NCBI RefSeq assembly: GCF_030762805.1
Contig: NZ_CP129113.1
Location: 882,001 to 946,000, forward strand
Length of the DNA stretch: 64,000 nt
Direction: 5' to 3'
From: Aciduricibacillus chroicocephali
Lineage (GTDB): Bacteria; Bacillota; Bacilli; Bacillales; Amphibacillaceae
This document shows, in pieces, positions 25,471 to 35,201 of the stretch (position 1 is its first letter; each line of letters opens with the position of its first letter). A program made the translations under genes and the position numbers. Below the pieces are notes generated by a model. It saw only the letters and a program-made list of their open reading frames with translations. It was not told the origin of the DNA and did no database searches.

Positions 25471-25715
25471 AGTTGCTAACACTGATTCAGAAAATAGAGG
25501 GACAATATTTGTTGTCGACATTTTGAAGCATTTTTCTCTCCTTTTTGGTATCTTATGGGGGAATGAATTAATGGGATATGTTCGATTTTCATTCTCTAAA
25601 TTTATGGTACAATGAGAACAAATGTTTGATTTGGCTTTCGGCTGAATTTGTGGAAGTACCGGAGAGGCAGTCATTTACTAAAATGAGATAGAGATTTTAA
25701 GTGGGAGGGATTCAA

Positions 25716-28700
25716 ATGGGCATTCGATTTGTACTTGGTCGTTCAGGAGCGGGGCAGAGTGAGCATATTATTGAGGAAATTAAACAAAAGCTGATTGAAA
25801 ACCCTCAGGGACCACCCATTTTTTATGTTGTCCCTGAACAGATGACATTCCAGCAGGAGCAAGAGCTGTTCGGCGACCCGGAACTGGGTGGCAGTATTAG
25901 AGCTCAGGTAGTAAGCTTTTCCCGTCTGGCATGGCGTGTGCTTCAGGAGACAGGAGGTGGGACGAGGCAATTTATCAGTCCTGTCGGAATTCGGATGATG
26001 CTCAGAAAAATTATCGATGAAAAGGATGATGGCTGGAATGTCTTCCAAAAGGCAATAGAAAAACAAGGTTTCCTGGAGCAGCTGGAAGGGATGATTACCG
26101 AATTCAAACGGTATGATATTACACCAGGCATGCTGGAAGAGCAAATTACGGACATCGACCAGTTCACGCATAAGACACCAAGAGAAATTTCTCTTCAGAA
26201 GAAACTAGGCGACCTCACCTACATATATGAGCACCTTGCAAAGGCTCTTGCTGGCAAGTATATGGACGGAGAAGACCAGCTAGATATGTTAAGAGATAGA
26301 ATTGGGACAACTTCATTTTTCCGTGATGCAGAAATCTATTTGGACGGCTTTTATCAATTCGCACCGAAGGAAATGGCTGTAGTCGAAGCTCTTATGAATA
26401 AATGTGAATGTGTCACAATTGCGCTGACGGCTGACCCAGAGCATCTTTATGAAGAAAATGAGATGTCTGAGCTTGATTTGTTTTTTAAAACAAAAGAAAC
26501 TTATTGGCAGTTTAAGCAGCTAGCTGGAGTGAACGGGATTGGTGAGGAGACGTCAGTTATTTTGGATGGCAAAGATATGAAATTTGCCAACAGCTCAGCA
26601 TTTCTCCATTTAGAGCGTAATTTTGATTCTCGTCCTTTCCCTGAATATAGAGGAGAGGCTCCAATAAGAATTGCAGAAGCTGTACATCCGCGTGCTGAAG
26701 TGGAGGGGATGGCACAGGAAATCCTGAACCTTGTTCGTGACAAGCATTGCCGCTTTAAAGACATTGTTATCTATATGCGTGAGCCTGACACATACCATGA
26801 TCTCATTCATACAATTTTTGATGATTATGGGATTCCTGTTTTTATAGATGAAAAGAAACCGATGCTCCATCATGTGCTTATTGAACTGATTCGTTCTGCC
26901 CTTGAGATGGTTGAGAACAATTGGCGCCATGATGCAGTTTTCAGGGTGTTGAAAACAGGCTTCATTCCCGAGGGGGATGGAGAGTTTCCATTAAATGAAG
27001 ACGCGATTGATGAGTTGGAAAATTACGTCCTTGAATACGGTATTCGAAGCAGAGATCAGTGGTCAGCAAAGCGTGACTGGAAGTTCCAGCGTTTCCGCGG
27101 CTTCGACGAGGCTGCACAGACAGATGAGGAATTACAAATGCAGAAACGGATCAATATGCTTCGACGGCAAGTCACAGCTGCACTTGGTAATTTTGATGAA
27201 GAAATCAGGAAAGCTGAAACGATCCGGGAAAAGTCAGAAGCGGTTTATTTCTTGTTGGAGCGGCTTAAGGTGCCGGAACAGTTGGAGAAGTGGCGCACCT
27301 ATTATGATGATCATGGAGAAATTGAACGTGCCCGTGAACAGGATCAAGTATGGGATGCCATGGTTCAGCTGTTTGATGAAATGGATGAGCTCGGTGCCAA
27401 AGAAACCATTTCTTTGAAGGCTTTCCGTGAAACACTGGATGCAGGTCTTGAGTCTCTCAAATTTGCTCACGTGCCGCCAAGCTTGGACCAGGTCATTGTC
27501 GGAACAATCGATCGTTCACGTATAAACGGCAAATCGCATGCATTCCTGCTAGGCGTTAATGAAGGAGCATGGCCAATGAAGCCGCCATCAGATGGGATGA
27601 TTAGTGAAGATGAGCGTGAATTGCTCTTGAAACGTGGTGTTCGACTCGCTGAAACGAGCAGGCGCAAGCTTCTTGATGATTGGTTTTATATCTATTTGGC
27701 ATTCACTTCTGCACATGAAGGGTTATGGGTGAGTTATCCGCTGAGCGATGAAGAAGGAAAGGCGAAGATGCCTTCACAGCTTATAAGACGCCTGGAAGGT
27801 TTATTCCCTTCATGCAGTGAGCGCATATTGCTGCAGGATCCCGACGAACTGTATGATGCCGAGAGATTTATTACAACACCTGTCAAAACAAGAGCAGCAT
27901 TGACTGCACAGCTGGCGAGGAAACAAAGGAACTATCCAGTGAAGAATATTTGGTTGGACGTTCTTAATTGGTACATTGAAAATACACCGAAATACAGTAC
28001 AACGTATGCAATTTTACAAAGTTTGCATTATGATAACTTGCCGACAGATCTTGCGGAGGAAACGGTACAACAGCTTTATCCAAAACGCTTAAAAGCAAGT
28101 GTGTCCCGGCTTGAAATGTACCATCGCTGTTCCTACCAGCATTTTGCCCAGTATGGTCTTGGACTGCAGGAGCGGCGTACGTATAAGCTTGATGCACCTG
28201 ATATTGGGCAGCTTTTCCATGAGGCACTCAAGAAGATTGCCGAATGGGTTCAAGGAGAAGGCAAGGACTTTTCACAGCTTACAAAAACGGATGCTGGAAA
28301 TTATGCGAACAAAGCTGTCAAAAGTCTTGCTCCCATACTTCAGCACCAGATTTTACACAGTTCGAAGCGCTATGAATATATTCAACACAAATTGAAAGAA
28401 GTCATTGCTCGAGCGGCTTATGTACTTAGTGAACAGGCTAGGATGAGCGGGTTTTCCCCGGTAGGGCTTGAGGTCGGTTTTGGGGAGAAAGAAGAATTGC
28501 CGCCACTCACAATGCAGTTGCCAAATGGTTATGAGCTCATTTTGCGTGGGCGCATTGACAGGGTAGATAAGTCGATTTCTGGAAACGACCTTTATTTGCG
28601 CATCATTGATTATAAATCCAGCTCCAAGAAATTGAACTTGACCGAAGTGTATTACGGTTTGGCATTGCAGATGCTCGCTTACCTTGATGTCGTACTGCAA

Positions 28701-29210
28701 TCTTCAGAAGCGTGGCTTGGACTCAAAGCTTCCCCTGCAGGTGTACTCTATTTCCATGTGCACAATCCGTTCATCTCCGGAGAAAAGGCACTTTCCGAAG
28801 ATAAGCTTGAAGAAGAACTTTTCAAAAAGTATAAAATGAATGGCCTTTTACTTGCAGATCAGGAAGTTTTCCGGCTCATGGATAAATCAACGGAGAGTGG
28901 GACAAGCCCGATTGTGCCCGCAGGTCTGACCAAATCTGGTTCTTTCACAAAGGCTTCAAGTATTGCTGGGAAAGAGACTTTCAACCAGCTCGAAGGTCAT
29001 ATTCATCAACTGATGAGTCAGGCAGGACTGGACATTACATCAGGTGGCATCCATTTGAATCCATATGAGTTAAAGGATCAAGTTGCCTGCACGTTTTGCC
29101 CATTCAGTTCTGTGTGCCAATTCGATCCGCAAATTGGTACAAATGAATTCAGGAAACTCCAGCAAATGAATGAAAAGCAAGTGCTTCAAAAATTGACAGG
29201 AGAGGAGTGA
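25716..29210 (+). CDS. addB: AddB, helicase-nuclease subunit with atypical Walker A
   Basis: The 1164-residue protein matches AddB of the AddAB (RexBA) complex that processes double-strand breaks and recognises Chi. The C-terminal RecB-like nuclease has GRIDRVD, IIDYKSSSKK and YYGLALQMLAY. Four cysteines (YHRCSY and CTFCPFSSVC) can hold the 4Fe-4S cluster. The N-terminal nucleotide-binding loop reads GRSGAGQSE, with glutamine where AddB proteins normally have the Walker-A lysine. The ATG at 25716 follows GGGAGGG. TACAAT at 25608, with upstream TGG, is a possible extended -10. Confidence 0.96.
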   Translation: MGIRFVLGRSGAGQSEHIIEEIKQKLIENPQGPPIFYVVPEQMTFQQEQELFGDPELGGSIRAQVVSFSRLAWRVLQETGGGTRQFISPVGIRMMLRKIIDEKDDGWNVFQKAIEKQGFLEQLEGMITEFKRYDITPGMLEEQITDIDQFTHKTPREISLQKKLGDLTYIYEHLAKALAGKYMDGEDQLDMLRDRIGTTSFFRDAEIYLDGFYQFAPKEMAVVEALMNKCECVTIALTADPEHLYEENEMSELDLFFKTKETYWQFKQLAGVNGIGEETSVILDGKDMKFANSSAFLHLERNFDSRPFPEYRGEAPIRIAEAVHPRAEVEGMAQEILNLVRDKHCRFKDIVIYMREPDTYHDLIHTIFDDYGIPVFIDEKKPMLHHVLIELIRSALEMVENNWRHDAVFRVLKTGFIPEGDGEFPLNEDAIDELENYVLEYGIRSRDQWSAKRDWKFQRFRGFDEAAQTDEELQMQKRINMLRRQVTAALGNFDEEIRKAETIREKSEAVYFLLERLKVPEQLEKWRTYYDDHGEIERAREQDQVWDAMVQLFDEMDELGAKETISLKAFRETLDAGLESLKFAHVPPSLDQVIVGTIDRSRINGKSHAFLLGVNEGAWPMKPPSDGMISEDERELLLKRGVRLAETSRRKLLDDWFYIYLAFTSAHEGLWVSYPLSDEEGKAKMPSQLIRRLEGLFPSCSERILLQDPDELYDAERFITTPVKTRAALTAQLARKQRNYPVKNIWLDVLNWYIENTPKYSTTYAILQSLHYDNLPTDLAEETVQQLYPKRLKASVSRLEMYHRCSYQHFAQYGLGLQERRTYKLDAPDIGQLFHEALKKIAEWVQGEGKDFSQLTKTDAGNYANKAVKSLAPILQHQILHSSKRYEYIQHKLKEVIARAAYVLSEQARMSGFSPVGLEVGFGEKEELPPLTMQLPNGYELILRGRIDRVDKSISGNDLYLRIIDYKSSSKKLNLTEVYYGLALQMLAYLDVVLQSSEAWLGLKASPAGVLYFHVHNPFISGEKALSEDKLEEELFKKYKMNGLLLADQEVFRLMDKSTESGTSPIVPAGLTKSGSFTKASSIAGKETFNQLEGHIHQLMSQAGLDITSGGIHLNPYELKDQVACTFCPFSSVCQFDPQIGTNEFRKLQQMNEKQVLQKLTGEE

Positions 29211-29217
29211 GGTAATC

Positions 29218-32200
29218 GTGGTTAAATGGACGAAAGAACAAGAAGATGCCATTTACTCGAAAGGAAGCGATATTCTTGTAGCAGCGGCGGCAGGTTCGGG
29301 GAAAACTGCTGTCTTGGTTGAGAGAATGATTCAGAAGCTGATTGATACAGATGATCCAATCAATATTGATGAGCTTCTTGTCGTAACCTTTACAAATGCG
29401 GCTGCTCAGGAAATGCGCAACCGGATTGGCGCAGCCTTGGAGAAAGCGCTAGAAGAGAATCCCGCTTCCAACCATTTGAAAAAACAACTGTCCCTTCTGC
29501 AAAGGGCGCCAATTTCCACTCTGCATTCATTCTGTCTGGAAGTAATCCGAGAGCATGCATATTTGCTGAATATCGACCCAGCTTTTCGAATAGCGGATGA
29601 GATGGAAGCCGATTTAATTAAACAAGACGTCATTGAAGAGCTGTTTGAGGAGTGGTACGGAGAAGAAACAGGTGAGGGAAATCTTTTCTTTGCAGTTATC
29701 GACAGATTTTCCGGAGACCGCAGTGATCTTGAAGTGGAAGAGCTCATAATGGATTTGTTCACATTTGCTATGCAGAGTCCAGATCCTGATAAATGGCTCG
29801 ATTCTTTGAGTGAACCGTACAATATTCCAGAAGATTTCAGGGAAGAAAACTTGGCATGGCTGAATATCATGAAAGCGGAAATCAAGCTGCAATTTGACGC
29901 GATACGAGATGAAATTGGACATGCAATGAGTATTGCAGAAGAGAAAGATGGACCTTATCAGTACTGTTCTGCAATTGAACAGGATCTAGAAGGGCTGCGG
30001 GAAGCCGAGCAACTGATTGAGGACTGGGATGCGCTTCAACAGTTTATGAACGGATTTAAATTTGCAACATTGAAAAATGCGAAAGACTGTAATGAAGATA
30101 AAAAGGCGAAGACGAAAAAATTACGTGATGATTATAAAAAACGCTGGAATGACATGAAGGATTCGTGGTTTACACGATCGCTATCTCGTCAAGTTGAAGA
30201 TATGCGCGTTCTTGCTCCGGTTGTAGCCAAGCTTGCAGATCTCGTGAAACAGTTCATAAAGAGATTTGAAGAGCAGAAGAGAGAAAAGGCTTTAGTTGAC
30301 TTCTCTGATTTAGAACATTTTTGTTTACGAGTTTTAACGACAATAAATGAACAGACTGGAGAACGTATTCCATCCGAAACAGCACGTGGATTCCAATCGC
30401 GCTTTAAAGAAGTTCTTATTGATGAGTATCAGGACGTCAATCTCGTGCAAGAAACGATTGTTTCACTGATCAGTGATAAAGAAGGTGCCGGCAACAGGTT
30501 CATGGTTGGAGATGTTAAGCAGAGTATTTACAGATTCCGCCATGCAGAGCCGGGACTTTTTATAGGCAAGTACAAGCGCTTTGCCGAAATGGAAGATCCA
30601 GGTAAACGGATTGACCTGGCAAGTAACTTCCGCAGCCGTAAAGAGGTACTGATCGGTGCCAACTATATATTCCGTCAAGTTCTTGATGAAGAACTCGGCG
30701 AAATTGCTTATGACAAGGATGCAGAACTGATTTATGCAAATAAAATGTACGAAGTTATGCCATATCCGGAGCCATCTCCAGAGCTTGTAATTATTGACAG
30801 AGAAAAGGGAGAAGCTGCAACTTCAGGAGAAGAGACAGGAGAAGAAACATTGGCCGATCTTGAAAAGGCCCAGCTGGAAGCCCGTGCTTATGGTGAGCGT
30901 ATTAAAGAATGGATTGGTCATAAAGATAGTCCTCCTCTTCAAGTGACGGACAAAAGCAATGGTTCGCAACGTGATCTGCAGTATAGGGATATTGTCATCC
31001 TGCTGCGTTCAATGACATGGGCGCCTCAGATTGCAGACGAATTGAAGCAACTTGGAATACCTGTCTATGCCGAGATTTCATCAGGATACTTTGCAGCAAT
31101 CGAAATCAAGGTGATGATCAATTTACTGAAGATCATTGACAATCCAAGGCAAGATATACCTCTTGCTTCTGTATTGAAGTCTCCAATCATTGGTTTGAAT
31201 GAGGACGAACTTGCACGTGTCAGGCTTGCTGATCGTAAAAACGCTCTTTACGATGCTGTTCACCAGTATATGAAATTAGAAAATGATGAAACCGCAGCTA
31301 AGCTATCTGTCTTTATGGAGAAGCTATCCAAGTTCAGGATGAGCGCGAAACAGGGAGCGCTTGCCGATCTCATTTGGGAAATTTACCGGGAGACTGGTTT
31401 CTATGACTTTGCCGGTGGTATGCCGGGAGGGAGGCAGCGTCAGGCGAATTTGCGGGCTCTTTATGATAGAGCACGGAGTTATGAACGAACATCATTCCGC
31501 GGACTTTATCGTTTCCTTCGTTTTATAGAAAGAATGGAAGAACGTGGCGATGATCTTGGTACCGCTCGTGCACTCAGTGAGCAGGAAGATGTTGTACGCA
31601 TCATGACAATCCATAAGAGTAAAGGCTTGGAATTCCCGGTCGTTATCGTAGGTGCTATGGATAAGCAATTCAATATGCAAGATTTGCGTATGAAACATTC
31701 ATTGCATAAAGATTTGGGCTTTGCGATGAAATACATCGACCCGGGCAAGCGCATCATTTATCCAACTCTATTCTATCAGGCAATGAATGAATTGAAGAAA
31801 CGGGAAATGCTTGCTGAAGAGATGCGTGTTTTATATGTTGCTCTTACACGTGCCAAAGAGAAGCTTCTCATGGTTGGTAATGTCAATTCTTTCGAGAAAA
31901 AACGTACAAAATGGCTGAAAGCGCTGGATGAGCCTGGATGGGTGCTGCCAGTACATCTGCGAGCCAGTGCGAATTCTTATATGGACTGGGTTGCTCCTGC
32001 GCTCGCGAGACATGAGCACGGCTTTGCATTAAGAGGTGGGGATGAGGCAATTCCTCTTACCGTTCAAGGAGAAATCAGCCAGGATCCTTCCAAGTGGAAA
32101 GTGACCGTGCTGCATGCAAGCGAGCTGTCTGAAATCGAAAAAGAAGAAGAAAATATCGAAGAATTGCTGACAGATCAAATAAAAAAATGGAAAGCACTTC

Positions 32201-32949
32201 CCGAACATACTGAGAAAAAAGAATGGGTTGACGCTCGTCTTTCTTACGTATATCCGTACTCTGAGGCGGCAGTCACTCGGGCTAAACAATCGGTAACAGA
32301 GATTAAAAGGCAGCGGGAAATCAGGGATGAATATTCAGGAGATCAACTTGTTAAGCCATTCCGGGCCCCAATTGCTAAACGTCCAAAATTCATGCAGGAA
32401 AAAAAGGAGCTGTCGGCAGCAGAGAGAGGGACCGCTCTTCATACTGTCATGCAGCATATCCCACTTGACCGCAATATGACAACTTCTGAAATCATGGCTT
32501 TCGCTGAGGAACTTGTCACGAAAGAGATTCTTACTGAAGAATCTGCCGAAGCGGTGGATTATACTGCAATCGAACAGTTTTTCCAAACAGATATCGGAAA
32601 AATGATGCTGAGTGCAACTCAAGTACAAAGAGAAATTCCCTTCAGTCTAAGCTTACCTGCAGAGGACGTCTATGCGAAATGGACTGGGGATGGAAAAGAG
32701 CGGGTACTTGTACAAGGGATTATCGACTGTGCCATACCTGCAGAGGACGGATCCTGGATTATTCTCGATTATAAAACTGACGAAATTCATGGCGAGATAA
32801 CACCAGCTTTGGAACAAAAATTGTGGAAGCGTTATGCGACACAACTTGAACTGTATAAAACTGCAATTGAACAAATTTGGAAAATACCAGTGAAAGAAGT
32901 ATGCCTTTATTTTTTCAGCAAGCAGATGCTCCTCAAACAATCTTTATAA
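29218..32949 (+). CDS. addA: AddA, UvrD-like helicase and nuclease subunit
   Basis: The 1243-residue motor subunit of AddAB has an intact Walker A (AAAGSGKTA), motif II LIDEYQDVN, motif V IHKSKGLEFPVV and motif VI LYVALTRAKEKL. The C-terminal nuclease has GTALHTVMQH and WIILDYKTDE. It starts at GTG 29218, 7 nt after addB, so the two subunits are translated from one transcript. Together with AddB it feeds RecA-dependent repair and transformation, which fits the nearby comK. Confidence 0.97.
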   Translation: MVKWTKEQEDAIYSKGSDILVAAAAGSGKTAVLVERMIQKLIDTDDPINIDELLVVTFTNAAAQEMRNRIGAALEKALEENPASNHLKKQLSLLQRAPISTLHSFCLEVIREHAYLLNIDPAFRIADEMEADLIKQDVIEELFEEWYGEETGEGNLFFAVIDRFSGDRSDLEVEELIMDLFTFAMQSPDPDKWLDSLSEPYNIPEDFREENLAWLNIMKAEIKLQFDAIRDEIGHAMSIAEEKDGPYQYCSAIEQDLEGLREAEQLIEDWDALQQFMNGFKFATLKNAKDCNEDKKAKTKKLRDDYKKRWNDMKDSWFTRSLSRQVEDMRVLAPVVAKLADLVKQFIKRFEEQKREKALVDFSDLEHFCLRVLTTINEQTGERIPSETARGFQSRFKEVLIDEYQDVNLVQETIVSLISDKEGAGNRFMVGDVKQSIYRFRHAEPGLFIGKYKRFAEMEDPGKRIDLASNFRSRKEVLIGANYIFRQVLDEELGEIAYDKDAELIYANKMYEVMPYPEPSPELVIIDREKGEAATSGEETGEETLADLEKAQLEARAYGERIKEWIGHKDSPPLQVTDKSNGSQRDLQYRDIVILLRSMTWAPQIADELKQLGIPVYAEISSGYFAAIEIKVMINLLKIIDNPRQDIPLASVLKSPIIGLNEDELARVRLADRKNALYDAVHQYMKLENDETAAKLSVFMEKLSKFRMSAKQGALADLIWEIYRETGFYDFAGGMPGGRQRQANLRALYDRARSYERTSFRGLYRFLRFIERMEERGDDLGTARALSEQEDVVRIMTIHKSKGLEFPVVIVGAMDKQFNMQDLRMKHSLHKDLGFAMKYIDPGKRIIYPTLFYQAMNELKKREMLAEEMRVLYVALTRAKEKLLMVGNVNSFEKKRTKWLKALDEPGWVLPVHLRASANSYMDWVAPALARHEHGFALRGGDEAIPLTVQGEISQDPSKWKVTVLHASELSEIEKEEENIEELLTDQIKKWKALPEHTEKKEWVDARLSYVYPYSEAAVTRAKQSVTEIKRQREIRDEYSGDQLVKPFRAPIAKRPKFMQEKKELSAAERGTALHTVMQHIPLDRNMTTSEIMAFAEELVTKEILTEESAEAVDYTAIEQFFQTDIGKMMLSATQVQREIPFSLSLPAEDVYAKWTGDGKERVLVQGIIDCAIPAEDGSWIILDYKTDEIHGEITPALEQKLWKRYATQLELYKTAIEQIWKIPVKEVCLYFFSKQMLLKQSL

Positions 32950-32959
32950 AGAATAGATT

Positions 32960-32995
32960 GCCTCGGAATCCCAATCGGGAGAATCCGAGGCTTTT
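32960..32995 (+). terminator. Terminator after addBA
   Basis: GCCTCGGA (32960-32967) pairs with TCCGAGGC (32984-32991), then a short T run. Confidence 0.75.
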
Positions 32996-33060
32996 CAATG
33001 TTGGAAAAGGGATGCATTTTCTGTAGATGGGACAAACTAGCATGCAGGAGGTGAGCCCGA

Positions 33061-33201
33061 ATGAATGAACAGAATCCAGAGATTAAAAAGAAAAGAACCG
33101 TAAGCAGTCTGAATCCTCAAGGTCTTACAGAAGATGAGAAGGATCATTCCCCTAAGTCGGTATTGGAAGACCGCGCGAAGAAAAAAAACACAAAAATCTA
33201 A
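33061..33201 (+). CDS. Small hydrophilic hypothetical protein
   Basis: A 46-residue lysine-rich protein (early block KKKRTVSSLNPQGL, ending in DRAKKKNTKI) begins at ATG 33061 behind a perfect AGGAGGTGA. I do not recognise the family. It has no membrane segment or cysteine. The excellent ribosome-binding site and the position before a sporulation-type small gene argue that it is real and possibly spore-associated. Confidence 0.65.
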   Translation: MNEQNPEIKKKRTVSSLNPQGLTEDEKDHSPKSVLEDRAKKKNTKI

Positions 33202-33210
33202 TGGAAGCAG

Positions 33211-33468
33211 GTGGCGGCAATCGAATCCTCATTGCTCTATTTGAAGGAATCCATGGATATGTACAGGGATAACCCTCTTTGCGAGAGCATTTTCCGCAAG
33301 CTTGAAGCGAAGGATTATGAGACGGAGAGTGCATTCATAACAGAACTGACAGATGAAGAAATCTCCTATTTGAATGCCCTCGTGCGCAAAGAATTGCGGT
33401 ATGCAAATGATGCCGTGGACCGTACTCGATTCAATCAATTGAACGATATTTATGAGTTACTATACTAG
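33211..33468 (+). CDS. Small CsgA-like sporulation protein (tentative)
   Basis: This acidic helical protein of about 83-85 residues contains LLYLKESMDMY, DEEISYLNALVRKELRYA and LNDIYELL. These resemble the sigma-G-dependent B. subtilis protein CsgA as I remember it, so the assignment is tentative. GTG 33211 is the only conventional start but has a poor ribosome-binding site. AGGTGG (33209-33214) lies 5 nt before an ATC at 33220, where the family start would be expected. Confidence 0.65.
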   Translation: MAAIESSLLYLKESMDMYRDNPLCESIFRKLEAKDYETESAFITELTDEEISYLNALVRKELRYANDAVDRTRFNQLNDIYELLY

Positions 33469-33508
33469 TCGGAGTACATCGTAGGAAATATTATTTTTTT
33501 CGTGCCCA

Positions 33509-33537
33509 TTGTTTTTTGATTCGTTTTGCAGTATTAT
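33509..33537 (+). promoter_or_regulatory. Putative sigma-A promoter of 6S RNA gene
   Basis: TTGTTT (33509-33514), 17-nt spacer, TATTAT (33532-33537). It predicts a start at about 33544-33546, just where the terminal stem of the RNA begins. Confidence 0.65.
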
Positions 33538-33544
33538 ATAAACA

Positions 33545-33727
33545 TAAGCTGCGATGTGCGTATTCAACTAAGTTTTAACCTCTAATGGTTAGTTCGGGAG
33601 TTTAAGATTGAAACTGGAATGTCGTGCCGTGCAAGAGAGGCGGAAGACAGGAACGTTTCTGCAAACACCCACCTGGTGAAAAGGTGGTTTAAAACTTCGT
33701 ATAAAGAGTACGGCAATTGTGGCTCAT
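33545..33727 (+). ncRNA. ssrS: 6S RNA (RNA polymerase-binding regulatory RNA)
   Basis: A free-standing RNA of about 183 nt with its own promoter and terminator. Its ends pair: AGCTGCGAT (33547-33555) with ATTGTGGCT (33716-33724), then after a small internal loop CGTAT (33559-33563) with GTACG (33708-33712). The stretch AAGTTTTAACC (33570-33580) resembles the product-RNA template strand of B. subtilis 6S RNAs, and a CACCCACC...GGTGGTTT hairpin sits on the 3' side. 6S RNA mimics an open promoter and sequesters the sigma-A holoenzyme. Ends are approximate. There is no downstream gene on this strand for it to control as a leader. Confidence 0.75.
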
Positions 33728-33742
33728 CCTATGAATATTCAA

Positions 33743-33775
33743 AGGCGGGTATCTTTTTAGATGCCGGTCTTTTTT
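33743..33775 (+). terminator. Terminator of the 6S RNA gene
   Basis: AGGCGGGTATC (33743-33753) pairs with GATGCCGGTCT (33760-33770) with one mismatch, then a T run. Confidence 0.8.
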
Positions 33776-33786
33776 GTTTTACTGTC

Positions 33787-33835
33787 AAAAAAGCCTGGAG
33801 AAGACATTATGTACTTAGTCTTCTCCAGGCTTTTT
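33787..33835 (-). terminator. Terminator after rocD
   Basis: A perfect 13-bp core stem, GCCTGGAGAAGAC with its complement, flanked by A and T runs; active in either direction. Confidence 0.92.
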
Positions 33836-33836
33836 C

Positions 33837-35033
33837 TTATTTATTATCTAGAACTTCGTAAATCCGCTCTATTGCCCAGTCCATTTGATCTTTCGTAATT
33901 GTAAGTGGCGGAGCGAATCGAATGACACTGTCATGTGTTTCCTTTGCGAGTAAACCATGATTCATTAGCTCTTCACATATGCCTCGCGCATCACAATCAA
34001 ACTCCATACCAATCATAAGACCCTTTCCTCGGATTTCTTTAATATGAGAATTACGGATTTCATACAGTTTTTCCTTCAAGTATTGGCCTAATTCCAAAGC
34101 TCGATCAGGGAGCTGCTCATCTTCTATTACCTCTAGAGCAGCAATGGAAACTGCACATGAGAGCGGATTGCCGCCAAAGGTGGACCCATGAGAACCAGGG
34201 GTGAAAACGCCGAGTATTTCTTTGCTGGATACGACAGCTGATATCGGCATTACACCGCCACCGAGCGCTTTTCCAAGGAGATACATGTCAGGAACAGCGT
34301 CTTCCCAGTCACAGGCGAACAGTTTACCAGTACGGCCTAGACCAACTTGTATTTCATCTGCAATGGAGAGGATATTTTCTTCTTTGCAAAGTTCAATGGC
34401 GTCACGAACATAGCCTTCTGGAGGAACAATGACACCAGCTTCACCCTGAATCGGTTCAAAGAGGAATGCCGCAGTATTTTTATTGATAGCCTCTTTTAAG
34501 GCTTCGAGATCACCATACGGAACCACTTTAAATCCAGGCAAGAGAGGTTCATAACCCCGTTTGTTCTCTGTATTGGAGGATAGCGATACAGGCACCATCG
34601 TCCGCCCATGGAAGTTATCCGTGCATGCTATGATTTCTGCCTTGCCAGGTTCAACGCCCTTCACTTCATATGCCCAGCGCCTTGCTGCTTTTATAGCTGT
34701 TTCTACAGCCTCCGCTCCTGTATTCATCGGGAGAGCCATCCCTTTGTTACAGAGCTTGCAGAGTCGATCATACCAAAGGGAGAGAGAAGCATTGTGAAAA
34801 GCACGTGATGTAAGCGTCACTTTGTCGGCCTGGTCTTTCAGTGCCTGGATAATTCTCGGGTGTCTATGACCCTGATTGACAGCGGAATAAGCGCTGAGGA
34901 AATCCATATAACGGTTGCCCTCGGGATCCTCAGTCCAAACACCTTCCGCTTTTGTGATTACAACAGGAAGTGGGTGATAGTTCTTCGCTCCGAATTCCTG
35001 ATCCAAACCGATCAATTCTTCGCTTGTATGCAT
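33837..35033 (-). CDS. rocD: Ornithine aminotransferase
   Basis: This 398-residue PLP-dependent class III aminotransferase transfers the delta-amino group of ornithine to 2-oxoglutarate in arginine catabolism. It carries [36 protein letters not shown], the PLP-phosphate segment [12 protein letters not shown] and the PLP-lysine motif [18 protein letters not shown] precedes the ATG at 35033. It stands alone here rather than in a roc operon. Confidence 0.95.
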   Translation of the reverse strand: MHTSEELIGLDQEFGAKNYHPLPVVITKAEGVWTEDPEGNRYMDFLSAYSAVNQGHRHPRIIQALKDQADKVTLTSRAFHNASLSLWYDRLCKLCNKGMALPMNTGAEAVETAIKAARRWAYEVKGVEPGKAEIIACTDNFHGRTMVPVSLSSNTENKRGYEPLLPGFKVVPYGDLEALKEAINKNTAAFLFEPIQGEAGVIVPPEGYVRDAIELCKEENILSIADEIQVGLGRTGKLFACDWEDAVPDMYLLGKALGGGVMPISAVVSSKEILGVFTPGSHGSTFGGNPLSCAVSIAALEVIEDEQLPDRALELGQYLKEKLYEIRNSHIKEIRGKGLMIGMEFDCDARGICEELMNHGLLAKETHDSVIRFAPPLTITKDQMDWAIERIYEVLDNK

Positions 35034-35201
35034 GGAAATTCCTCCTTTATGGTGTTATATGACGATTGTGCCTACCATGTTCGATTTCACAAATCTTCTG
35101 GCGTGAAACCCTTTTACATGAAATAAAGAAGGGCGCATGATAAGATATGAGAAAATCAGATTGCTGATTTCTTTAAAATATGAATTGAAAGGAGTATGAA
35201 T

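Noticed and set aside
29614-29922. Antisense frame inside addA (and many similar antisense frames inside other genes)
   Set aside because: These frames lack ribosome-binding sites and recognisable domains, and lie entirely opposite well-identified genes.
33201-33272. ATG 33201 frame starting inside the stop of the preceding small gene
   Set aside because: It overlaps TAATG and looked like coupled translation, but it ends after 23 codons and is out of frame with the conserved CsgA-like sequence.
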